From positions 905,001 through 969,000 of the forward strand of contig NZ_JBGGGT010000002.1 of the NCBI RefSeq assembly GCF_041276405.1: DNA of 64,000 nt, given 5' to 3'. The position numbers were made by a program, and so were the translations under genes. Numbering within the stretch: the first letter of the stretch is position 1; the number at the start of each line of letters is the position of its first letter. The notes below the pieces were generated by a model. That model was not told the DNA's origin. It did not search any database and worked only from the letters and a program-made list of their open reading frames with translations. This DNA comes from Microvirga sp. TS319. GTDB lineage: Bacteria; Pseudomonadota; Alphaproteobacteria; Rhizobiales; Beijerinckiaceae. Below are positions 1 to 9,376 of this stretch, in pieces.

Positions 1-25
1 ACTCGCAACCATGGGTGCAACCGCT

Positions 26-403
26 TCAGCCGGTGATGTCGTTGGTGGGTGGGCCAACGATTTCAGTCAGGGAGATGCCGAATCGGGAGTTGTCGTCTTC
101 GACGACGACAACTTCTCCGCGCGCAATGACACGTCCGTTGACAACGACGTCAACAGGCTCGCCGACTCTGTGATCCAGAGGAACGATGGCACCGCGTCCG
201 AGCTTCATGAGGTTCGAGACCGGCATGGTCGCTGAGCCGAGGACGACCTGGATCGTCACGGGAATCCGCAGAATGGAATCGAGGTTGCGGCCATTGTCCA
301 TTTTGCCGTCGCGCGAAACCTGGCCACCGAGGCTCTTGCCGAGTTCCCCGTCCTGCTGCCACGTGGCTTTGTCCTGGAAATTATTCTCAAAGGGGTTGGA
401 CAT
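26..403 (-). CDS. fliN: Flagellar motor switch protein FliN
   Basis: FliN is part of the C-ring switch complex at the cytoplasmic face of the flagellar motor and, with FliM and FliG, sets rotation direction. The 125-residue protein has a low-complexity N-terminus and a C-terminal SpoA/SPOA domain (about residues 45-120), with the typical patch IPVTIQVVLGSATMPVSNLM followed by GRGAIVPLD and NGRVIARGEVVVV. It is the last complete gene of a minus-strand set motA-fliM-small membrane protein-fliN, a normal rhizobial neighbourhood. A CAT at positions 10-12 may be the start of the next gene on the same strand, fliG in related genomes, but only four codons are visible. Confidence 0.95.
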   Translation of the reverse strand: MSNPFENNFQDKATWQQDGELGKSLGGQVSRDGKMDNGRNLDSILRIPVTIQVVLGSATMPVSNLMKLGRGAIVPLDHRVGEPVDVVVNGRVIARGEVVVVEDDNSRFGISLTEIVGPPTNDITG

Positions 404-414
404 GTTACAGATCC

Positions 415-729
415 TTATACGCTGGAACTGCGGGAGCTTGCCTGGGCCAGCTCTCGGGCAGATTGTGTCAGTGTTTCAAGCTGCCTGGCAGCTTCTCGCG
501 CCTCTTCGATGCGTGCGCCGAGCAATGCGAGCGTCTCGCGGCCCTCGGAGCCGAAGCTCGCAACCGCGTTCTGAGCGCCGATGAGGGCTGCGCCGGTCTT
601 GTCGAAGATGCGTTGATAATCGGCGTGGTACTGATCCAGTCGCTTGAGCTTCCGGTACATCAGGGCAACCATCGCGCTCGTAATGACCAGTGCGACGAAG
701 AGAATGATGTTAGCGAGCGAAGACATCAT
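415..729 (-). CDS. Small single-pass membrane protein of the flagellar operon (DUF6468-like)
   Basis: A protein of about 104 residues with one N-terminal transmembrane helix (about residues 5-25, NIILFVALVITSAMVALMY) followed by a charged, probably coiled-coil cytoplasmic region rich in Ala, Glu and Arg. It lies between fliM and fliN and its start overlaps the fliM stop by about 20 bp, so it is probably translated with fliM. The position and architecture match the alphaproteobacterial family I recall as DUF6468; the Caulobacter flagellar positioning protein PflI sits in a comparable place, but that link is inference. TTG 732, ATG 729 and ATG 726 are all possible starts; I chose ATG 729. Confidence 0.7.
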   Translation of the reverse strand: MMSSLANIILFVALVITSAMVALMYRKLKRLDQYHADYQRIFDKTGAALIGAQNAVASFGSEGRETLALLGARIEEAREAARQLETLTQSARELAQASSRSSSV

Positions 730-1639
730 CAAGAAACTCTTTCTCCTGGTCGATCAATTCATCGATTTTGAGGACGTAGGACCCGTCTGCCTGTCCCATG
801 TGACACCAGAACAGGCTCTGCTGATTGCCTTCGAGCTTGACACGCGACTTGGGCGTAGCCTGTAGCTCGATAACCTGTCCAACCTTCAGTTCTGCGATCT
901 CACCAAGCGAAAGGAAACGCTCCTCGAGAACGGCCGTCAGAGTGATTTCCGTTTTGCTGACTTCATTGGCCATCTGCTTCAGCCAACGCGGATCGCGACT
1001 GGTCGATTCCCCCGATACCACCTTCGAAAGTGATTTCCTCATCGGGTTTAGAGCCGATTGAGGAATAATGACGAACATCTCCCCGCCGCGGTTGAGAGCC
1101 TGAAGAAGGAACTTGGCTGCGACGGCCTGATTGTTTCTTCGGCCGATGACGGCAAAGTCCATACGGGTCTCGAGACGCTCGAGCTTGAATTTTGTGTTCG
1201 AAACGAGAGCGAAGGAGGCCTGGAGTGCCTTTGCGACCTGTTCGAACAGAACCTGAGCCATCCGTAACTCAATGTTCGAGAAGCCGCGGGCCTCTTCGAC
1301 AGGGGGTTCCGAACCGTCGGATCCGAACAGGACTTCCACCATCGTGTAGACGAAGTCACGATCGAACCCGATGAGGATGTGGCTATCCCAGTCCGGGGCA
1401 TGAAAGATGCCCGCAACGGCGTTCGCCTCGTACATTTCCAGAATTTCGCTGACGCGACCGCTCTCAATTCCGCTGAGGGAATAGTACATGGGCGAGGCCG
1501 CCATGTGGCGGAGGTGTTCTGCGCAGCTCGTAGACATGCGATCGAAGATCACATGGAGCATCGGCAGGCGATCAACGGAAAGACCTGCGGAGTCAAGGAG
1601 CATATCGCGAATGTCGCTGGAGCTTTGCATGCCGCTCAT
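710..1639 (-). CDS. fliM: Flagellar motor switch protein FliM
   Basis: FliM is the C-ring component that binds phospho-CheY and transmits the switching signal to FliG. The 309-residue protein shows the central CheC-like domain (about residues 50-220, including LIGFDRDFVYTMVEVLFG) and a C-terminal SPOA domain (about 230-300, with LGEIAELKVGQVIELQA). The N-terminal CheY-binding peptide of gammaproteobacterial FliM is not obvious, as is common in rhizobial versions. The start lies 2 bp downstream of the motA stop, so the two genes are probably translated together. Confidence 0.95.
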   Translation of the reverse strand: MSGMQSSSDIRDMLLDSAGLSVDRLPMLHVIFDRMSTSCAEHLRHMAASPMYYSLSGIESGRVSEILEMYEANAVAGIFHAPDWDSHILIGFDRDFVYTMVEVLFGSDGSEPPVEEARGFSNIELRMAQVLFEQVAKALQASFALVSNTKFKLERLETRMDFAVIGRRNNQAVAAKFLLQALNRGGEMFVIIPQSALNPMRKSLSKVVSGESTSRDPRWLKQMANEVSKTEITLTAVLEERFLSLGEIAELKVGQVIELQATPKSRVKLEGNQQSLFWCHMGQADGSYVLKIDELIDQEKEFLDDVFAR

Positions 1640-1641
1640 GA

Positions 1642-2523
1642 TCAGGCCGCCTCTCTCAGGTCCTCAACGCGGCTGCCCATCGTGGTCGCTGTCTCGACCT
1701 CATCGATGGTCGGCCGGTATTCAACGGAAATGCCCTTTCGTCCGTGCTCAACGGCGATCTGCGGCAGAGCGCCGTTCATATAGGCGATAAGTGCCTGTTT
1801 CACGATGACATAGACGCGGGTTTGTTTCTCGCGTGTCGCTTTCACTTTGTTGGCGAGCGGGGACAGGAAGGCATATGAGATAAAGATGCCCCCGAAAGTG
1901 CCGACGAGTGCCGACGCGATGAGGCCGCCAAGGATTGCAGGCGACTGGTCGATTGCTCCCAAGGCCTTCACGATTCCCAGAACCGCGGCCACGATACCGA
2001 GAGCAGGCAACGCTTCCGCGACAGAGGTGAGCGAATAGTACGGCTTCGTGCGATCGCGCTTCAGAGTGGCGATCTCCTCCTCCATAAGCGCCTCGATTTC
2101 ATGCGGGCGTGCGTTTCCGATGATGATCAGACGCACGTAATCACAGATGAAAAGGGTCAGATCTTTGTCGCTCAGAACGCTCGGGAACGTTTTGAAGATG
2201 GTCGATTCTTCAGGCGTGTCGATATGGGATTCAACTTCGTTGCGAGGCTTGTTCTTCAGCTCTCGCAGCAGGGCGTAGAGAAGCCCCAGAATGGCGAGAT
2301 ACTGGTCTCTCTTGGGAACTTTGCCCTTGATGGCCTCAAGCGAGGCTCGGCCAGTATCCTTCAAGAGAGGCATGGGATTTGCGATAATGAACGTGCCGAT
2401 CGCGATCCCGCAGATAATAACGTATTCCCACGGCTGCCAGATGACGGAAAGATGCCCGCCCATGGCCACATAGCCGCTGACGAGCGAGCCGATGGCAACA
2501 ACCAATCCGATGATGACGCCCAA
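1642..2523 (-). CDS. motA: Flagellar motor stator protein MotA
   Basis: MotA forms the proton-conducting stator with MotB in the inner membrane. The 293-residue protein has two N-terminal membrane helices (about 1-22 and 30-50), a large cytoplasmic loop containing a conserved charged segment (about 85-115), and two C-terminal helices (about 168-190 and 198-222, including ALPALGIVAAVLGIVKALG). It is the first gene of the minus-strand motA-fliM-fliN set and is transcribed divergently from flgF; the 200-bp gap should hold both promoters. motB is not in this window; in rhizobia it usually lies elsewhere in the flagellar region. Confidence 0.95.
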   Translation of the reverse strand: MGVIIGLVVAIGSLVSGYVAMGGHLSVIWQPWEYVIICGIAIGTFIIANPMPLLKDTGRASLEAIKGKVPKRDQYLAILGLLYALLRELKNKPRNEVESHIDTPEESTIFKTFPSVLSDKDLTLFICDYVRLIIIGNARPHEIEALMEEEIATLKRDRTKPYYSLTSVAEALPALGIVAAVLGIVKALGAIDQSPAILGGLIASALVGTFGGIFISYAFLSPLANKVKATREKQTRVYVIVKQALIAYMNGALPQIAVEHGRKGISVEYRPTIDEVETATTMGSRVEDLREAA

Positions 2524-2723
2524 CCTGATAGTCCTCGTGCAAGCTCATTTCTTCCCCAATTCCTAACCGCGGAGGCTTGCGCGAAGCTGGAACGGACGGG
2601 GCAAGCCTCATGCAAGACTGGATTGATAGCTCTGAGCCGCTAGCGCAGGCTGCTTAAGCTGCGCGTTCGGAATATTAACCTATATCGACCATGGCCGCCG
2701 AGCCGTGCCTATGGGAGGTCCAG

Positions 2724-3449
2724 ATGCAATCCGCCCTTTACGTGTCGTTGTCGGCTCAGGTCGCGATGGAGAAGCGTCTCACGACCGTTTCCAACAATAT
2801 CGCCAACATGACGACCGGCGGCTTCCGGGCCGACGAGATCAAGTTCGAAGAACTTCTCTCCCTCGCCGGAAAGAACGATGTCTCCTTTGCCTCATCGGGC
2901 CAGAACTTCATCTCGCGTCAGGCTGGGCCTCTGAACAAGACGGACAACCCTTTGGACGTTGCGATCCAGGGAGACGCCTGGTTCGCGTACAGTGGCCCGA
3001 ATGGCCCGGTCTACACCCGCGACGGCCGCTTCAGCATGAATGAGAATGGTGACCTGCTGACAGTCGACGGTCGCGCGGTTCTCGATTCCGGTGGCGCGCC
3101 CATCACACTTGATCCGAATGCCGGCTCTCCGAACATCGCTCGCGATGGAACGATCACCCAGGGAGGCAATCAAGTCGGGATCCTCGGGATGTTCCAGTTG
3201 AGCAGCGACAGCCGGCTGACCCGCTACGGGGGCTCGGGCATCATATCCAGCATCCCCGGTGAGGTCGTTCAGGACTTCACATCCAGCGGCGTTCAGCAGG
3301 GATACAGCGAGGGATCCAACGTCAATCCGATCCTCGAGATGACGAAGATGATCGCACTCCAAAGGAACTTCGAGAGCGCTGCCACCACGATTCAGGAAAG
3401 CGAATCGACACTGATGGACGCGATCCGGACATTGGGGCCTAGCAGCTGA
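2724..3449 (+). CDS. flgF: Flagellar basal-body rod protein FlgF
   Basis: FlgF is a proximal rod subunit of the flagellar axle. The 241-residue protein begins with the flagellar rod/hook N-terminal motif (SNNIANMTTGGFRADEIKFEE) and ends with the matching C-terminal helix (NPILEMTKMIALQRNFESAA). I start it at ATG 2724 because GGGAGGT lies 5 bp upstream (2713-2719); an upstream in-frame ATG at 2691 adds 11 residues that the family does not have. The stop overlaps the fliI start by one base. A flgF-fliI pair at the head of a flagellar operon is characteristic of Hyphomicrobiales. Confidence 0.93.
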   Translation: MQSALYVSLSAQVAMEKRLTTVSNNIANMTTGGFRADEIKFEELLSLAGKNDVSFASSGQNFISRQAGPLNKTDNPLDVAIQGDAWFAYSGPNGPVYTRDGRFSMNENGDLLTVDGRAVLDSGGAPITLDPNAGSPNIARDGTITQGGNQVGILGMFQLSSDSRLTRYGGSGIISSIPGEVVQDFTSSGVQQGYSEGSNVNPILEMTKMIALQRNFESAATTIQESESTLMDAIRTLGPSS

Positions 3450-4780
3450 TGTACGGGGTGAACATTCTTGGCGAACTTGAGCGTCTCGTCCTTTCCCAAA
3501 GCACGGGAAACCGCCTGGTCAAAATTGCCGGTACCATTCGCGAGGTCACTCCCAGCCACTATCGTGTGACGGGGCTGTCTCGGTTCGTCAAGTTGGGAGA
3601 CCAGGTCGGCTTCGAGGCGAATGACAAGGTTCACACGGGTGAGGTTGTCCGCATTGATCCTGACGGCTTGACGATCAAGCCGTTCAACGGCCGGATCGAG
3701 GCTAAGATCGGAACTCCTGCTTTTGTGGTATCGAACAATGGCTTGAGTCCGGATCAAGGCTGGAAAGGGCGAGTCATCAATGCCCTTGGCGAGCCGCTCG
3801 ACGGGCAGGGGCCCCTGCCGGCCGGGGCCGTGCCGATGCATCAGGATGCCGAACCACCCTCCGCGATGACACGAGCCAGGGTCCATAAACCGCTGCAGAC
3901 GGGCGTGAAGGCGATCGATCTCTTCACGCCGATCTGCCAGGGCCAGCGCATCGGAATATTTGCGGGTTCGGGCGTGGGAAAATCCACTCTTCTGACGATG
4001 CTGGCACGATGTGAGGGGTTCGACACGATCGTCGTCGCACTCGTAGGCGAGCGCGGCCGTGAGGTAAGAGAGTTTCTGGAGGGAGCGATACAGGCCAGCT
4101 TGCACAAAGCGGTCCTCGTCGTCTCCACAGGGGACGAGAGCCCGATGATGCGCCGCCAGGCGCCCAGAACCGCGATTTCGGTTGCCGAGTACTTTAGGGA
4201 CCGCGGCGATTCGGTTCTGCTGATTGTCGACTCGGTGACCCGCTATGCTCATGCCGCGCGCGACGTGGCGCTCGCCGCAGGTGAGCCGGCAGTGGCGCGG
4301 GGCTATACTCCCAGTGTTTTCAGCGATTTGCCCCGCCTGCTCGAGAGGGCTGGTCCTGGGGAGGAGGGAAAAGGGTCGATCACCGGCATCTTCTCCGTTC
4401 TCATTGATGGCGATGATCATAACGACCCCGTAGCCGACAATATTCGCGGAACGCTCGACGGCCACATCGTTCTCGACCGTTCGATCGCCGATCAGGGCCG
4501 ATACCCGGCCATCAATGTCCTCGGATCCATCTCCCGCCTCGCAGATCATGTCTGGACACGGGAGCAGAAGGAGCTGGTGCGCCGCCTGCGCGGCATGATC
4601 GCCCGCTACGAAGATACCCGCGACCTGCGAATGATGGGCGGATATCAGGCGGGCGCTGACCAGGAGCTCGATCAGGCGGTCGTCCTCGTTCCGAAAATCT
4701 ATGAAGCCCTTCGGCAGGATCCATCATCTCCCTTGAGCAGGGACGCCTTCATGGATCTCGCTCAGATGCTCAAGCCATGA
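3449..4780 (+). CDS. fliI: Flagellum-specific ATPase FliI
   Basis: FliI is the cytoplasmic ATPase of the flagellar type III export apparatus, related to F1-beta. The 443-residue protein carries the beta-barrel N-terminal domain, a Walker A loop (IGIFAGSGVGKSTLL, about residues 167-181), a Walker B segment (VLLIVDSVTR) and the F1/V1 ATPase signature PSVFSDLPRLLERAG. The ATG overlaps the flgF stop (TGATG), which implies translational coupling. Length and motifs are complete. The export cofactors FliJ (39587-39991) and a FliJ-like coiled coil (13158-13556) are encoded elsewhere in the window. Confidence 0.96.
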   Translation: MYGVNILGELERLVLSQSTGNRLVKIAGTIREVTPSHYRVTGLSRFVKLGDQVGFEANDKVHTGEVVRIDPDGLTIKPFNGRIEAKIGTPAFVVSNNGLSPDQGWKGRVINALGEPLDGQGPLPAGAVPMHQDAEPPSAMTRARVHKPLQTGVKAIDLFTPICQGQRIGIFAGSGVGKSTLLTMLARCEGFDTIVVALVGERGREVREFLEGAIQASLHKAVLVVSTGDESPMMRRQAPRTAISVAEYFRDRGDSVLLIVDSVTRYAHAARDVALAAGEPAVARGYTPSVFSDLPRLLERAGPGEEGKGSITGIFSVLIDGDDHNDPVADNIRGTLDGHIVLDRSIADQGRYPAINVLGSISRLADHVWTREQKELVRRLRGMIARYEDTRDLRMMGGYQAGADQELDQAVVLVPKIYEALRQDPSSPLSRDAFMDLAQMLKP

Positions 4781-4871
4781 CGATCGACCGGATCGCCCGC
4801 CTCCATATCCCAGTCCAGCTTCGCACAAGCATTCTGGTGCTACGCTTCAACTATATTTGCAGGAGTCTCAC

Positions 4872-6059
4872 ATGAGCCTTTACGGTGTCCTTCGCAGCGG
4901 CGTATCCGGCATGACCGCCCAGTCGAACAAGTTGGGTACGGTTGCCGAGAATATCCAGAACTCGAGCACCAATGGATATAAGCGAGCCTCCACGGAGTTC
5001 TCGTCCCTTATCCTGCCATCAAGCGAAGGCGCATATAATTCAGGCTCGGTTACAAGTGCCGTTCGGTATACGATTTCGGACCAGGGCCCGATCAGCTATA
5101 CGACCTCGGCCACCGATCTGGCGATCTCCGGCAACGGGTTTTTCGTCGTGTCCGATCCGAAGGGATCGCCCTATCTGACGCGGGCCGGCAACTTCGTCGT
5201 GGACGGGAAGACCGGCAATCTCCTGAATGCGGCCGGATTTACCCTGATGGGCTTCAGTCTTGCGGACGGGGCAGACACTCCATCGCTGAACAGCCTCGAC
5301 GGCATGGTCCCTGTCAACCTGGCCTCGTTCGGCATGCAGGCCTCTGCCTCAACGTACGGCACATTCACGGGCAATCTGCCGTACGGTGCGGAGGACGGAT
5401 CGACCAAGATGTCCTCGCTCCAAGTGTACGACAATGTCGGCAATCCCGTGAAGGTCAACATCAAGCTGGAAAAGGTCGATGAAGCGACCTGGAGAATGAC
5501 GGTCACCGACGTGGCAGGGGGCGCTCTGGAAGGCGCCGAAACGCCGATGGATCTGACGTTCGACGCCAACGGCAACATCGCTCCTCCCACCGACTTGAAG
5601 TTCAAGATTCCCAACGGCAAAGATTTTACTCTCGACATGAAGGGCATGACGCAATTGGCTGGCGAATATTCGCTGACGGGCGCGTCCAACGGCAATGCTC
5701 CTTCGGCCGTCAAGAGCGCCGAGTTCGCCACCGACGGGACTGTCTATGCAGTGTACGAGGACGGATCGCGCATCGCCGCCTACAGGATCCCGCTGGCGAC
5801 GGTTCCAAGCCCCGACAATCTCAGCCCGCGCGCCGGGAACGTCTACGAAGCAACCAACATGTCAGGCGGCTATCAGGTTGGATTCCCCGGGACCGTTGGC
5901 TTCGGATCGGTGGCGTCGGGGGCGCTCGAAGGCTCGAATGTCGATATCGGCACTGAACTGACGGCGATGATCGAAGCTCAGACCAGCTACACTGCGAATT
6001 CGAAAGTGTTTCAGACCGGATCCGAGCTCCTCGACGTGCTCATGAATCTGAAACGATAG
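4872..6059 (+). CDS. flgE: Flagellar hook protein FlgE
   Basis: FlgE polymerises into the flexible hook. The 395-residue protein has the axial-protein N-terminus (MSLYGVLRSGVSGMTAQSNK), the flagellar basal-body segment around residues 80-110 (AISGNGFFVVSD), a FlgE D2-type central domain and the C-terminal helix (TELTAMIEAQTSYTANSKVF). ATG 4872 is preceded by AGGAG at 4861-4865, which favours it over the in-frame ATG 4857. It is followed by the hook-filament junction genes flgK and flgL. Confidence 0.93.
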   Translation: MSLYGVLRSGVSGMTAQSNKLGTVAENIQNSSTNGYKRASTEFSSLILPSSEGAYNSGSVTSAVRYTISDQGPISYTTSATDLAISGNGFFVVSDPKGSPYLTRAGNFVVDGKTGNLLNAAGFTLMGFSLADGADTPSLNSLDGMVPVNLASFGMQASASTYGTFTGNLPYGAEDGSTKMSSLQVYDNVGNPVKVNIKLEKVDEATWRMTVTDVAGGALEGAETPMDLTFDANGNIAPPTDLKFKIPNGKDFTLDMKGMTQLAGEYSLTGASNGNAPSAVKSAEFATDGTVYAVYEDGSRIAAYRIPLATVPSPDNLSPRAGNVYEATNMSGGYQVGFPGTVGFGSVASGALEGSNVDIGTELTAMIEAQTSYTANSKVFQTGSELLDVLMNLKR

Positions 6060-6089
6060 CGTTTCCGGTCGATTCTGAGGGCTTTTGAG

Positions 6090-7541
6090 ATGTCACTTTC
6101 GGTTGCCTATAATACGGCTCGGTCGTCGCTGCAGGCTTCGCAATCCCAAATGGCGATTGTTTCCCGCAACACCGCGGGAGCCTCCGATCCGGGATATTCG
6201 CGCAAGATCGGCGCCCTTGTTACGACAGGCGGGGTTGCGCGTGTCACGGTGATCCGTGCCAGCGATCGAGCCCTCTTGAACAAGATGCTTGAGACCACTT
6301 CGGATGCGGCGATGCAGAAGTCGCTTCTGGAGGGTCTTCAGAAACTGAGTCGGACCATCGGTGACCCGGAGCTGGACGAGTCGCCCGCCGCTCGCATCGG
6401 AGCTTTGAAGAACTCGCTTCAGCAATATGCGAATGCGCCCGATGACAACGTATTGGCTCGCGGCTTCGTGAAAGCTGCGTCGGATCTCGCGACGAGCCTG
6501 AACCAGGCGACAGCAGAGATCAATGCGGTCCGTAAGGAGGCGCAGGTTCAGATTACGGAATCCGTATCCCGGATCAACGAGATCCTGGCCAAGTTCAAGA
6601 TGGCGAACGACGAGGTCATGAGCGGAAGTGCCCTCGGCAGGGATGTTTCGGATGCTCTCGATACGAGAGACTACCTCATTGCTCAGCTTTCCGAGGAAAT
6701 CGGGATCACGGTCGTTCCGAGGGCCGACAACGATATAGCTCTCTATACGGATAGCGGCGTGCCGCTCTTCGACCGGCTGCCCCGTACCGTGAAGTACGAC
6801 GCGAGCGTTGGACTGGAACCTGGAAAGCCCGGCGGCGCGATCCTGATCGATGATGTTCCAGTCACGGGCGAGCAGTCGCCCATGCCTCTGAGTTCCGGCA
6901 GCCTGGTCGGTCTCGTCAAGGTTCGGGACGAGGCCGCGGTCGGATACCAGCGTCAACTCGATGAGCTGGCTCGCGGCTTGATCTCGGCATTCGCCGAAGT
7001 CGACAAGACGGGCGGTGGAAAGCCTGATCTCGTGGGCATCTTCACCTATGCGGACGCGCCCGGCATTCCGGCGACGGCGGAGGGACTCGCGGGGCAGATC
7101 AGGGTCAACGATGCTGTCGATCCTTCACAGGGTGGAAAGTTCGAGCGGATCCGCGACGGCGGCATCAACGGCGATCCGGCTTACTCCTATGGTGACGGCA
7201 CCGCGTCCTTCTCGACGCGCCTTTACCAGCTGGTCGATGCCATGGAGGCCGACCGCGGCTTCGATCCGGATCTGGGCCTGGGAAGCAAGATGACTCTGCA
7301 GGATTTTGCTTCGTCCTCCGCCGGCTGGGTTGAAGCAAAACGCCAGGACGCGTCGCAACAGGTGGCCTATCGCGAAACACTGCTGGCACAGGCATCCGAA
7401 GCCCTTTCGAATGCGACGGACGTCAATATGGATGATGAGACGGCGCTCATGCTCCAGCTCGAGAAATCCTATTCAGCCTCTGCAAAGCTGATCTCCGTCA
7501 TCAATCAGATGCTTCAGACGCTTCTCAATGCGGTGGGCTAA
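6090..7541 (+). CDS. flgK: Flagellar hook-associated protein 1 (FlgK)
   Basis: FlgK is the first hook-filament junction protein and joins the hook to FlgL. The 483-residue protein starts with the heptad-rich axial N-terminus (SLSVAYNTARSSLQASQSQM), including a variant of the SNNIAN motif (VSRNTAGASDPGYSR), and ends with the typical C-terminus (VNMDDETALMLQLEKSYSAS). It is shorter than enterobacterial FlgK in the middle region, as is usual for rhizobia. The stop is 3 bp before the flgL start, so they are co-transcribed and probably coupled. Confidence 0.93.
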   Translation: MSLSVAYNTARSSLQASQSQMAIVSRNTAGASDPGYSRKIGALVTTGGVARVTVIRASDRALLNKMLETTSDAAMQKSLLEGLQKLSRTIGDPELDESPAARIGALKNSLQQYANAPDDNVLARGFVKAASDLATSLNQATAEINAVRKEAQVQITESVSRINEILAKFKMANDEVMSGSALGRDVSDALDTRDYLIAQLSEEIGITVVPRADNDIALYTDSGVPLFDRLPRTVKYDASVGLEPGKPGGAILIDDVPVTGEQSPMPLSSGSLVGLVKVRDEAAVGYQRQLDELARGLISAFAEVDKTGGGKPDLVGIFTYADAPGIPATAEGLAGQIRVNDAVDPSQGGKFERIRDGGINGDPAYSYGDGTASFSTRLYQLVDAMEADRGFDPDLGLGSKMTLQDFASSSAGWVEAKRQDASQQVAYRETLLAQASEALSNATDVNMDDETALMLQLEKSYSASAKLISVINQMLQTLLNAVG

Positions 7542-7544
7542 GAC

Positions 7545-8579
7545 ATGAAGACAACGTTCATCTCGACCACGACACTGTGGAATTCGCCCAGGTCGACCCT
7601 CGACAAACTGCAGTCGGAGCTCGTGAAGGCCAACAAGGAGGTTGTGACAGGGCGCCACATGGATGTTGGCCTCGCTCTTGGCCGAAAGACCGGGAAGTCT
7701 TTGTCCCTGCGGCAGGAGCGATCCACTCTCGATACGTTGACCGACAGCAATGCAACGGCGACCCTTCGCCTGAAGTCCACGTCGGCTGGCCTCGATCAGG
7801 TTCGGACGGTTGCTGACAGCCTCAAGGACGCTCTCGTCGGATTGCATGTGGGTTCGCAGGACGTGCCGTTGATCGTGAGCCAGGCCAAGGCCGGATTGAA
7901 CAAGCTGATCTCGACGCTGAACGAGAACAACGGCGGTCAGTATCTGTTCGGCGGGGTCAACTCGAAGGTTCAGCCGCTCAACGATTACGAGGCGGGCCCG
8001 AAGGCCGCGATCGATGCCGCGTTCCTGGAGTTCTTCAAGTTTCCCCAAAGCGATCCCAAAGTTGCGGAAATTACGCCGGACGAGATGCAGGCGTTCCTGG
8101 ACGGTCCTCTTGCCAAGATGTTCGCGGATGACTGGCAGGGCACATGGTCCCATGCCTCCGAGCAGAACATTCAAAGCCTGATCTCTCCGACCGAGAGGGT
8201 CAAAACATCGGCGACGGCTGACGAAACCGGATTTCGGAAGCTGGCCATGGGTTACACGATGATCATCGAGCTCGGAATCGCCGGGCTGGGGGACCAGACC
8301 CGGGACTACCTTCTGACAAGGGTGATCGGCACTCTTGGAGAAGGTGTCTCCGATGTGACGGAAGTTCAGGCGGACCTTGGAACGGCTCAACAGAAGATCG
8401 ACCAGGCCAATGAACGGATGAGCCTTCAGAAAACCTTCCTGGATGAGAGGATCACCAATTACGAAGCCGTCGATCCTGCAGAGGCGAAGGTGCGGGTCGA
8501 TCAGCTCTCGACTCAAATTCAAATGTCGTACTCGCTGACGTCTCAGATCAACCAGCTCAGCCTGATCAAGTTTATTTAA
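7545..8579 (+). CDS. flgL: Flagellar hook-associated protein 3 (FlgL)
   Basis: FlgL is the second hook-filament junction protein and is flagellin-like at both ends. The 344-residue protein has the N-terminal flagellin-type coiled coil (TLDKLQSELVKANKEVVTGR...GLALGRKTG) and a C-terminal helix (VRVDQLSTQIQMSYSLTSQI). It lies between flgK and flaF in the usual rhizobial order and is close to both. The similarity to flagellin and the position after flgK make the assignment firm. Confidence 0.92.
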   Translation: MKTTFISTTTLWNSPRSTLDKLQSELVKANKEVVTGRHMDVGLALGRKTGKSLSLRQERSTLDTLTDSNATATLRLKSTSAGLDQVRTVADSLKDALVGLHVGSQDVPLIVSQAKAGLNKLISTLNENNGGQYLFGGVNSKVQPLNDYEAGPKAAIDAAFLEFFKFPQSDPKVAEITPDEMQAFLDGPLAKMFADDWQGTWSHASEQNIQSLISPTERVKTSATADETGFRKLAMGYTMIIELGIAGLGDQTRDYLLTRVIGTLGEGVSDVTEVQADLGTAQQKIDQANERMSLQKTFLDERITNYEAVDPAEAKVRVDQLSTQIQMSYSLTSQINQLSLIKFI

Positions 8580-8595
8580 CGGCAGGAATTCGTAT

Positions 8596-8943
8596 ATGTA
8601 TCAGTTCTCCTATTCCGAGATCCTCGAGGATTCGCCGAAAGACTGCCGACAGCGCGAGTACGACCTCTTCGATCGCGCGATCACGCTGCTGCGAGCCGCA
8701 GAAGGGCATTCGTCCCAGTCTCCGGAAATGCTGGGCGCCCTCGTGTTCCTTCAGCGCATCTGGACCTTCCTGATCAAGGACCTTGGCCATCCGGACAACG
8801 GTCTTCCCGATAAGCTGAAAGGTCAGCTGATCTCGATCGGCCTGTGGGTGATGAAAGAATCCGATCTTATCATTCGCGGCGAGCACAACAGTCTCGCTGC
8901 GCTCATCGACATCAATATCCTCATCAAGGACGGTCTGAAATGA
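8596..8943 (+). CDS. flaF: Flagellin biosynthesis regulator FlaF
   Basis: FlaF is an alphaproteobacterial regulator that promotes flagellin synthesis and acts opposite to FlbT. The 115-residue, mostly helical protein contains family segments such as DLFDRAITLLRAAEGH, LQRIWTFLIKDL and LKGQLISIGLWVMKE. The stop codon overlaps the flbT start by 4 bp (ATGA), the standard flaF-flbT arrangement. No DNA-binding domain is visible, consistent with post-transcriptional action. Confidence 0.92.
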   Translation: MYQFSYSEILEDSPKDCRQREYDLFDRAITLLRAAEGHSSQSPEMLGALVFLQRIWTFLIKDLGHPDNGLPDKLKGQLISIGLWVMKESDLIIRGEHNSLAALIDINILIKDGLK

Positions 8944-9362
8944 CTGCGAAGATGCGCTTTTCTCTCAAGGCCGGTGAACGGATTTTCATCAATGGCGCGG
9001 TCCTGACGGTCAGTCAGAAGGTTACGCTCAGCCTTCTCAACGATGCCCGCTTTCTTCTGGAGAGCCACGTTCTCCAGCTGGCGGACGCGACGACGCCCAT
9101 GCGGCAACTCTATTTCGTGGTGCAGTCGCTTCTGATCAATCCTCAGGAGGAAGAGAAGGGAATGCTCGCCTTCCGGACGATGCATGAAGCCGTCTCGATG
9201 GTTGCCACGGACGAGTCCGTGAAGGGTGAGTTGAAGCGGGTCGAGGGATTCGTCCTTGCGGGACGCATGTTCGAAGCCCTGAAGGTTATTCGGAACCTCT
9301 TCGAGCCCAATGAGAACTCTGTACCCGTAGAACCAGCCATCGTCCCCGGAAAAGCAGCCTAG
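8940..9362 (+). CDS. flbT: Flagellin mRNA-binding repressor FlbT
   Basis: FlbT binds the 5' untranslated region of flagellin mRNA and represses its translation in Caulobacter and relatives. The 140-residue protein shows the family pattern (LKAGERIFINGAVL, FLLESHVLQLADATTPMRQLYF, EVKRVEGFVLAGRMFEALKV-like C-terminus). I start it at ATG 8940, which overlaps the flaF stop; ATG 8952 is an alternative. The flagellin leader starting near the CtrA box at 17373 would be its expected target. Confidence 0.9.
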   Translation: MTAKMRFSLKAGERIFINGAVLTVSQKVTLSLLNDARFLLESHVLQLADATTPMRQLYFVVQSLLINPQEEEKGMLAFRTMHEAVSMVATDESVKGELKRVEGFVLAGRMFEALKVIRNLFEPNENSVPVEPAIVPGKAA

Positions 9363-9376
9363 CTCGGAGAACTCGA

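Noticed and set aside
2654..2679. TTAA and TTAAC words in the motA-flgF gap as a CtrA box
   Set aside because: The spacing is 17 bases, not seven; only half-sites are present.
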